Assembly (NCBI GenBank): GCA_021778125.1
Contig: JAJYCT010000017.1
Coordinates: forward strand, 1-32,682
Origin: Myxococcales bacterium
GTDB taxonomy: Bacteria; Myxococcota_A; Polyangia; Polyangiales; Polyangiaceae
Reading direction: 5' to 3'
DNA length: 32,682 nucleotides
The notes under the pieces were generated by a model that made no database searches, was not told the origin of the DNA, and worked only from the letters and a program-made list of their open reading frames with translations. Positions 26,276-32,682 of the stretch are shown one piece after another (within the stretch, counting starts at the first letter, position 1; each line of letters begins with the position of its first letter). The position numbers were made by a program, and so were the translations under genes.

Positions 26276-27844
26276 TCAACCGCGCGGGTATCCCGCGGCC
26301 GCGCAACTGAACGCCTCGACCAGCTCGGCGGTCCGCTCCGCCCCCAGGTCGCTCCGTGCCCCTGCCAGGTCGCCGAGCGCGTCGGCCATCTCGCGGGCGG
26401 AGGCAAAGCGCTTCGCCGGCTCGCGCGCGATGGCCCTGGCGAGGAACGCGTCCCAGCCGGGATCGATGTCCCTCCGGTAGCGCGTCACCGGCACGGGGAG
26501 GTGCGCGACGATGGCCTGCTGCGCTTCGGGTTCGGTGGGCGGGAACAGCTGCCATCCCACCAGCAGCTCCCAGAGGATGACGCCCACCGCGTACAGGTCC
26601 GTGCGCTCGTCGACCGGGCGCAGCTCGACCTGCTCCGGGGCAAGGTACGCGAGGTGCCCGCGGACGACGCGGGTCTCGGCCGCCGCCTCGTCGCGCAGCG
26701 CGCGCGCCACCCCGAAGTCGGTCACCTTCACCTCGCCGTTGCGCGAGACGAGGATGTTCTGCGGACAGAGGTCCCGGTGGACGACGCGCAGGGGGCGGCC
26801 GTCGCTCCCGCGCGCTCCGGCGTGCGCATACCCGAGACCGGCGAGCACCTCGCGCCCAATGAAGCCCACGACGTCGGGGCCGAGCGGCCTGCGGGCTGCC
26901 GCGCTCCGGGCGACGAGCGCGCTCAGCGTCAGCCCGTCGACGTACTCCATGGCCAGGAAGTACGCGTCCTCCACCTTGCCGAAGTCGAACACCTGCACCA
27001 GGTTCGGGTGGGCGAGCCGCGCCGAGAGCTCGGCCTCCGCGCGGAAGGCGTCGACCACCTTCTGCGTGCGCCCCATCTCCCGGTGGATCCGCTTGATGGC
27101 GACGCGACGCTCGAAGCCGCCCTCGGGGCAATACAGGGCCTCGAGCACCTCGCCCATGCCGCCCTCGGCGATGCCCCGCACCAGGCGGTACTTGCCGAAC
27201 AGATCCCGCTGGCGCACGACGCGCTCGGCCCTCGCCACCACTCCTCTCATCCCGTCCGTGACGAGCGCGCCCAGGATGCCCCCGAGGACCAGGACCGCGG
27301 CTCGCGTGACCTGCAGATCCGGCTGGTAGACGATATGGGCCGCGTCGTCGGGCGACAGGCGAGCCCGGAGGACGAGGAAGTACAGGAGGAGGAAGATGAC
27401 CCCGCTGGTGGTCCCGGTCAGCAGCGGTACGAGGGGGCGCAGGCGCACGACGCCGCCGACGAGGACCGCGCAGAAGAGCAGAGGCGGGACCCACGAGGAC
27501 AGCGCGTACGCCGGGCCCTGGGTGAGGGCGAGCCCGAGCGCGAAGACCCACGGCACGGTGCTGTCGACGATCGACGTGACGAACCTCGACGCCCGATCGA
27601 GCGATCCGTGCAGGAGCACCCGGACCAGGAAGACCTTGGACACGAGGTACGCCGCCGAGACGGATGCGATCGAGAGGCCGAGCCCCCGGGACGCGCCGAG
27701 GGCGACCGCGAGCCCCGCGACGATGGCGCCGGCGTAGAGGACCTGCGAGACCCGTGCGACGAGCAGGTCGAGCCGGCGGATCTCGGTCGCGAGCGCCGCG
27801 TCGAGGTCGGCGCGCAGGCGTACGCCGAGCAGTCGCGGCGGCAT
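26276..27844 (-). CDS. Membrane-associated Ser/Thr protein kinase (canonical catalytic motifs)
   Basis: N-terminal TM segments; VRGIAEGGMGEVLEALY, RVAIKRIH, VVHRDLCPQNILVSRNGEVKVTDFGVARA, YLAPEQVE, ERTDLYAVGVILWELLVG. Confidence 0.92.
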   Translation of the reverse strand: MPPRLLGVRLRADLDAALATEIRRLDLLVARVSQVLYAGAIVAGLAVALGASRGLGLSIASVSAAYLVSKVFLVRVLLHGSLDRASRFVTSIVDSTVPWVFALGLALTQGPAYALSSWVPPLLFCAVLVGGVVRLRPLVPLLTGTTSGVIFLLLYFLVLRARLSPDDAAHIVYQPDLQVTRAAVLVLGGILGALVTDGMRGVVARAERVVRQRDLFGKYRLVRGIAEGGMGEVLEALYCPEGGFERRVAIKRIHREMGRTQKVVDAFRAEAELSARLAHPNLVQVFDFGKVEDAYFLAMEYVDGLTLSALVARSAAARRPLGPDVVGFIGREVLAGLGYAHAGARGSDGRPLRVVHRDLCPQNILVSRNGEVKVTDFGVARALRDEAAAETRVVRGHLAYLAPEQVELRPVDERTDLYAVGVILWELLVGWQLFPPTEPEAQQAIVAHLPVPVTRYRRDIDPGWDAFLARAIAREPAKRFASAREMADALGDLAGARSDLGAERTAELVEAFSCAAAGYPRG

Positions 27845-27888
27845 CGGCGACCAGTGTAGCGCGAGCCGTCACCGGGGGCGGAGACGCA

Positions 27889-29529
27889 TCAGCTGCCGGC
27901 GGAGTCCTGGACGGCCCCTCTCGGTGTGAGGCGGGCGGCGTTGTAGGCGGCCTCGCCGACACGATGGACGTCGGCGATCTGCTCGCGCAGCGCGCGCACG
28001 TAGGACTGCGCCTGCAACGCGTAGTTCGACTGAAACACCGCCTGGCCGACGACCATCTCGACCGCCTGCGGGTTGGTGAGCAGCGTCCGGGCGAGCGCCG
28101 TCCAGAAGTGGCGCCGGGTGCTCGGCTCGAGCCCGATCGTCCGGGCGATGCGCACGAACGTCCGCGCGAGCTGAAGCGTCTTGACGGCGCCCGGGCGGTG
28201 CCGGTGATTCGGCTTGAGCTGGCGAGCGATGAGCTTCGTTCGCGCATAGTGGTTGTCCGGGTCGTAGAGCTGCTCCAGCACGCGCGCCAGGTCCTCCAGG
28301 ATCTCGGTGCGCGGGCGCTCGGTGACGAAGTTCAGCCCCGTGGTCGCCGTGTCCGTCCGGTCCTCATCGTGGACCGGGATGCCCCCTCCGAACAGCCGTC
28401 CCTCGCGCGCGAGCCGGCGTGACAGCTGCGTGTTGGGCAGGGCGTGGAGCGGAAGCACGAGCGACGGGAAGGCGCCGCTCTTCTGGACCATATCCAGCAT
28501 CCGCGCGCCGCTCCCGTGCGACTCGCCGTCGAAGCCCAGGATGAGGCCCGTGTTCACGATCAGCCCGTACGAGTTGAGGATCCGCACGGCCTCCGCGGCG
28601 GGCATCGCCGTGTTCTGCCCCTTCTTCGTGCGATCGAGCACCGCCTCCTCACCGCTCTCGATCCCCATGAAGACGTAGCGGAAGTCGTTGTCGCGCATCA
28701 GCTCGAGGATGCGCGGCAACCGGGCGAGGTTCATCGTCGCCTCGGTGCTGTAGCAGAACGGGTAGCCGTGGGCGTCGTTCCACTCGAGCATCGCCGTGAG
28801 CACCTCCTCGGTGTGCGCGACGTTCCCGATGAGGTTGTCGTAGCCGAAGTCGATCATGCCGCGATACCCGAGGTCGTAGAGCGCCTGGTGCTCGCGGATG
28901 ATCTTCTCGGTGGGCTTCGTGCGCGGCTTCCTCCCGAAGATCTCGATCTGCGCGCAGAACTCGCAGCTGAAGGGGCATCCGCGCGTGTAGTTCATCCCCA
29001 CGAAGAGGTATCTGTCGAAGTCGACGAGGTCGTACCGGGGGAGCGGCGCGTCCGACAGCTCCACGGGGTCGACCCCGCGGTAGACGCCCGCCGAGACGCC
29101 CTTCGCCATGTCGGCGAGCAGGCGCGGAAGCACGTTCTCCGCTTCGCCAGCGACGACATAGTCGGCCAGTCCGGCGTACATGTCCGGCTGCAACGTGGGG
29201 CCGGCCCCGCCGACGACGACCGTGACGCCGCGGGCGCGAGCTCGCGCGATGAGCCGCCGGATCGGCTGTTCCTGCGGCCCCTTGCCGGAGATGAAGAGGA
29301 CCTGCGCCCACTCGAGGTGCGCGTCGGTGACGGGCTCCGTGTCGCCGTCGACGAACTTGAGCTCCCACGCGCTCGGCAGGAGGGCCGCCACCGTGAGCAG
29401 CCCCAGCGGGGGCGCTGCGGAGCGTGCCCCGAGCAGGCGGAACACGTTGGACAGGTTGTAGAACGTGTTCTCGAGGAACTCCGGACGCACGAGCAGACAC
29501 CGCGTCGGCTCGGTCAGAAGGCTCTTCAT
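27889..29529 (-). CDS. B12-binding-domain radical SAM protein
   Basis: ATG at 29529; APPLGLLTVAALLP...VVVGGAGPTLQPD...YVVAGEAEN (B12-binding-like) and NYTRGCPFSCEFCAQIEIFGRKPRTK (CxxxCxxC radical SAM). Confidence 0.92.
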   Translation of the reverse strand: MKSLLTEPTRCLLVRPEFLENTFYNLSNVFRLLGARSAAPPLGLLTVAALLPSAWELKFVDGDTEPVTDAHLEWAQVLFISGKGPQEQPIRRLIARARARGVTVVVGGAGPTLQPDMYAGLADYVVAGEAENVLPRLLADMAKGVSAGVYRGVDPVELSDAPLPRYDLVDFDRYLFVGMNYTRGCPFSCEFCAQIEIFGRKPRTKPTEKIIREHQALYDLGYRGMIDFGYDNLIGNVAHTEEVLTAMLEWNDAHGYPFCYSTEATMNLARLPRILELMRDNDFRYVFMGIESGEEAVLDRTKKGQNTAMPAAEAVRILNSYGLIVNTGLILGFDGESHGSGARMLDMVQKSGAFPSLVLPLHALPNTQLSRRLAREGRLFGGGIPVHDEDRTDTATTGLNFVTERPRTEILEDLARVLEQLYDPDNHYARTKLIARQLKPNHRHRPGAVKTLQLARTFVRIARTIGLEPSTRRHFWTALARTLLTNPQAVEMVVGQAVFQSNYALQAQSYVRALREQIADVHRVGEAAYNAARLTPRGAVQDSAGS

Positions 29530-29630
29530 GGGGCCTCGGCGATGGTGAAGGGGGGCATCAGCATCGCGGGTTCGGGCGGAGGTCCGCTTGATCTGGGACA
29601 ACTGATCGCGCGCCGAGGTGGGATAGCGGA

Positions 29631-29960
29631 TCAGCCGATCTCCACGGTGTGGCCGTTCTCGACGACGGGCACGGCGACGAGGCCCTCGCCCGCGCAGGGG
29701 CCCGCGATGCACTGCCCGTCCTCGGGCCGGTAGAGCGCGCCGTGCTGGTGGCAGAGCAGATGGCGGCCGTCGTCGCTCGTCGGAGACGAGACGCCGAGAT
29801 CGAGCGGCACGGCGCGGTGCCGGCACTCGTTGACGTACGCGCGAAGCGTGCCCCTGACGCGGCCCACGAGAAACCCGCCGAACGCGGGGCCGACGCGCAC
29901 GAAGCGACCACGGGCGATCTCGGCACGCTGGGCGACGGTGAGCACGAAGCGCCGGCTCAT
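29631..29960 (-). CDS. Small Rieske-type [2Fe-2S] protein
   Basis: ATG at 29960; ECRHRAVPLD...LLCHQHGALYRPEDGQCIAGPCAGEGL (CxH...CxxH). Confidence 0.88.
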   Translation of the reverse strand: MSRRFVLTVAQRAEIARGRFVRVGPAFGGFLVGRVRGTLRAYVNECRHRAVPLDLGVSSPTSDDGRHLLCHQHGALYRPEDGQCIAGPCAGEGLVAVPVVENGHTVEIG

Positions 29961-30661
29961 CGCGCGAGCGGACCGCCGCCGGTGCCATGGTACGCGCGCG
30001 CCGCCGGCACGCTCCGCAGGACGCGGCGTGCTTCCTCCCCGCGCGGCATGCGCTGCCCCTCGTCGAGCACGACGGCCGTGAGCCTGCCCCCGTATACGCA
30101 CCCGGTGTCGATCCCCGTCGCCCAGGCGTGAAGCTGAGGCTCGCGCCGGGCGTTGTGGCCGAAGATCACATGAGGAGGCCCCTCGTAGCTCTCCCCCCAG
30201 AGCGGGCCGGCGTCGGGGGTGTCGCTCCACCGGCCCCGCCCGTCGAGCGTGCGCATCCGCAGGAGCGCCTCCGCGGGCGTGGTGGACGGATCGTTGTCCG
30301 GCACGACGCCGGCGTGCACCACGCGCACACCGTGCTCCGGGAGGTCGAGCCACATGGGCAAGGCCTCCAGCTGCTGCCACTCCCGCTCGGAAAGCGCCGA
30401 CGCGATGCGCGCGTGCTCGGCCCCGAGCGGCCCGTGCCTCCGCCGCCAGGCGAGCAGCCTCTCCTCGTGGTTGCCGCGGACGGCCGCGGCGCCCGTCCTC
30501 CGCGCGACCTCGAGCGCGCCGTGGGGGTCGGGGCCTCGCGCGACGAGGTCGCCCACGAACACGAGGCGGTCCTGCGCCGTCCGGAAGCCCACCGCCGACA
30601 GCAGCGCCCCCAGCTCCGCCGTGCACCCGTGCAGGTCGCCGACGATGACCGTGCGCGCCAT
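29957..30661 (-). CDS. Metallophosphoesterase (ApaH/PrpE-like)
   Basis: ATG at 30661; IVGDLHGC, VFVGDLVARGPDP, AVRGNHEERLL, VVHAGVVP, IFGHNA. Confidence 0.9.
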   Translation of the reverse strand: MARTVIVGDLHGCTAELGALLSAVGFRTAQDRLVFVGDLVARGPDPHGALEVARRTGAAAVRGNHEERLLAWRRRHGPLGAEHARIASALSEREWQQLEALPMWLDLPEHGVRVVHAGVVPDNDPSTTPAEALLRMRTLDGRGRWSDTPDAGPLWGESYEGPPHVIFGHNARREPQLHAWATGIDTGCVYGGRLTAVVLDEGQRMPRGEEARRVLRSVPAARAYHGTGGGPLAR

Positions 30662-30672
30662 GGAACGGGCCG

Positions 30673-31938
30673 TCAGATCCCGTCGAGCTTCGCCCGCTTG
30701 GGAATGACCACGATGCCCTTCTCGGTCACGAAGAATCGCTGCCGGTCGGCGTCGCGATCGAAGCCGATGACCGTGCCTGCGGGGATCTCGACGTCCTTGT
30801 CGATGATGGCGCGCCGGATCTTGGCGTGCCGTCCGACGCGCACGCGCTCGAAGAGGACGCTCTCCTCGACCTCGCTGAACGAGTTTACGCGACAACCGAC
30901 GCCCAGCACGCTTCGGTGGATGCGTCCGCCCGAGATGATGCACCCGTGGCTGACGAGCGAGTCGGTCGCGATCCCGACGCGAGCCTGCGCCTCGTCGCGG
31001 AACACGAACTTGGCCGGCGGGTCGTGCGTCGCGCCCGTGCGGATGGGCCACCGGAAGTTGTAGAGGTTGAACTGCGGATGGATCTCGATGAGGTCCATCT
31101 GCGCCTCCCAGTACGCGTCGACGGTGCCGACGTCGCGCCAGTACCCCCGGTTGCGTTCGTCCTCGCCGGGGACGTGGTTGGTCGCGAAGTCGTACGCGAA
31201 GATCGCGGCCCCCTTCCGGACGAGCCGCGGGAGGATGTCGTGCCCAAAGTCGTGCAGGCTGTCCTCGAGGTGCTCGTCCTCCTCGAGCTCGCGGAGCAGC
31301 ACGTCGGGGTTGAACACGTAGTTGCCCATCGACGCGAGGCACATGTCGCCCCGGCCGGGGATCGTCGGCGGGTCCTGGACCTTCTCGTGGAACGCCACGA
31401 TGCGCCCGCTCTCGCTCACCTCGAGCACCCCGAGGTCGCCGGCGGTCTCCCTCGGCACCGGGATGGCCGCCACGGTGGCCGCGGCGCCGCTGCTCTGGTG
31501 GAACGCCAGCATCTGGCGGACGTCCATCTTGTAGACGTGGTCGCCGCCGAAGATGCACACCAACTCCGGCCGCTCGTCCTTGACCACGTGCTGGCACTGC
31601 CACACGGCGTCGGCCGAGCCGCGGTACCACGTCTTGCCCGTGCGCTGCTGCGCGGGGATCGCCTCGATGAACTGATCGAGGATCGTCGCCAGGCGCCAGT
31701 CGCGGGCGATGTGCTCCTCGAGCGAGGCGCTCTTGTACTGCGTGAGCACCTTGATGCGCGAGACGCCCGAGTTGACGAAGTTCGACAGGACGATGTCGAT
31801 GATCCGGTAGCGACCGCCGAACGGGACCGCCGGCTTCGCGCGATCGAGCGTCAGCGGGTACAGGCGCTTGCCCTCGCCACCGGCGAGGATCATCACGAGC
31901 ACCTGGGTGGTGTCGAACGCGGGCAGCCGGTCGTTCAT
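30673..31938 (-). CDS. glgC: Glucose-1-phosphate adenylyltransferase
   Basis: LVMILAGGEGKRLYPLTLDRAKPAVPFGGRYRIIDIVLSNFVNSGVSRIKVLTQYKS, YRGSADAVWQ, IFGGDHVYKMDVRQML, YWRDVGTVDAYWEAQMDL. Confidence 0.95.
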   Translation of the reverse strand: MNDRLPAFDTTQVLVMILAGGEGKRLYPLTLDRAKPAVPFGGRYRIIDIVLSNFVNSGVSRIKVLTQYKSASLEEHIARDWRLATILDQFIEAIPAQQRTGKTWYRGSADAVWQCQHVVKDERPELVCIFGGDHVYKMDVRQMLAFHQSSGAAATVAAIPVPRETAGDLGVLEVSESGRIVAFHEKVQDPPTIPGRGDMCLASMGNYVFNPDVLLRELEEDEHLEDSLHDFGHDILPRLVRKGAAIFAYDFATNHVPGEDERNRGYWRDVGTVDAYWEAQMDLIEIHPQFNLYNFRWPIRTGATHDPPAKFVFRDEAQARVGIATDSLVSHGCIISGGRIHRSVLGVGCRVNSFSEVEESVLFERVRVGRHAKIRRAIIDKDVEIPAGTVIGFDRDADRQRFFVTEKGIVVIPKRAKLDGI

Positions 31939-31969
31939 GCGCAAGGTGATGGTATCGCCGCCCGGCGAC

Positions 31970-32682
31970 TCAGGGCTTGACGAATTTCAGGACGAACCGA
32001 TCGCTCGTACCGCGGCGTTCGCCGGCCTCGCGGGGCGACGCGCTCCAGTCGCGCGTGTCGGAGGGGTTACGCAGAAAGTCCGCCGTCGCGACGTGCTGGA
32101 AGCCGGCGCGCTCGACGTCCCGGAGGACGGAGAGCTCCTCGATGCGGTGGACCGTCTCGACGTCCGCCGTCCCGTGGCCTTCGAGCGCGCTGTGGTCGAC
32201 GACGACGTACTCGCCGCCCTTCTTGAGCGCGTCGTAGACGGCGCGGTTCATCTTGTCGCGGTCCGCGCCGATCCATACGGCGTCGTGATAGGTGAGCACG
32301 ATGACGACGGCGTCGAGGTTCTTCGCGTCGGCGGGGAAGGGTGCCTCGATCTCGCGGTCGCTGCGCACCACGTTCTTCATGGCGGGGCGCGCGAGGCGCT
32401 CCGCCCAGGGCTTCTCGATGAACCTGAGGAAGCCTGGGTTGTTCTGCCCGTAGACGCGGCCCTTGGGCCCGACGGCGCGCGCGAGCAGCTCGGTCGTGTA
32501 GCCGCCGCCGGCGAGGAGCTCGGCCACGCGCATGCCCGGCTTGAGATCCAGGAAGGCGAGCAGCTCGCCGGGGTGGCGCCCCGCATCGAGCTTGCGGTCG
32601 TCGTCGGTGCGATCCTTCGCGTCCACGATCGCCTTGATCGGCGCGGGCACCGCGAGGGGCGCCGCGGGCTGGCGCTGCCGCG
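31970..32682 (-). CDS. Class I SAM-dependent methyltransferase-like protein (5' end probably beyond window)
   Basis: GMRVAELLAGGGYTTELLARAVGPKGRVYGQNNP, YHDAVWIGADRDKMNRAVYDALKKGGEYVVVDHSA; frame open to the window edge (..RQRQPAAPLAVPAPIKAIVDA). Confidence 0.75.
   Translation of the reverse strand, partial: RQRQPAAPLAVPAPIKAIVDAKDRTDDDRKLDAGRHPGELLAFLDLKPGMRVAELLAGGGYTTELLARAVGPKGRVYGQNNPGFLRFIEKPWAERLARPAMKNVVRSDREIEAPFPADAKNLDAVVIVLTYHDAVWIGADRDKMNRAVYDALKKGGEYVVVDHSALEGHGTADVETVHRIEELSVLRDVERAGFQHVATADFLRNPSDTRDWSASPREAGERRGTSDRFVLKFVKP

Noticed and set aside
25596-28247. 883-aa minus-strand ORF
   Set aside because: Overlaps kinase and radical SAM genes in the wrong frame with biased composition.
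1-32682. CRISPR arrays, transposases, integrases, rRNA/tRNA genes
   Set aside because: No direct-repeat arrays, mobile-element proteins or recognisable structural RNA genes seen by eye; a tRNAscan or Infernal run would be needed to exclude small RNAs.

Overview
GC-rich bacterial chromosomal window, probably Myxococcota-like by codon usage, the many lipoproteins, and Ser/Thr kinase and NtrC-like genes (lineage is inference). About 38 protein-coding genes are packed on both strands. I found no tRNA, rRNA, CRISPR or transposon. Recognisable housekeeping genes: ilvE-type aminotransferase, cysE-like serine acetyltransferase, smpB, rsmE, prmA and glgC. Strongest observation: the two ORFs 13767-14006 and 14079-14339 are one peroxiredoxin-like lipoprotein gene (13767-14339) read through an in-frame TGA at 14004-14006. 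The TGA sits exactly at the first Cys of the family's WCxxC redox motif (FYRGHW-U-PDC). It is followed by a perfect 7-bp hairpin with a GGU loop, with 21 nt between the TGA and the loop, as expected of a bacterial SECIS element. This is a probable exported selenoprotein that standard gene calling would split. Other points of interest: an ABC transporter ATPase whose catalytic motifs are all degenerate; a membrane protein ending in a degenerate NtrC-type AAA+ domain, divergently transcribed from it; a probable pseudokinase; tandem cNMP-binding-domain membrane proteins; and a lipoprotein gene with an apparent +/-1 frameshift in a Gly/Ser linker repeat.
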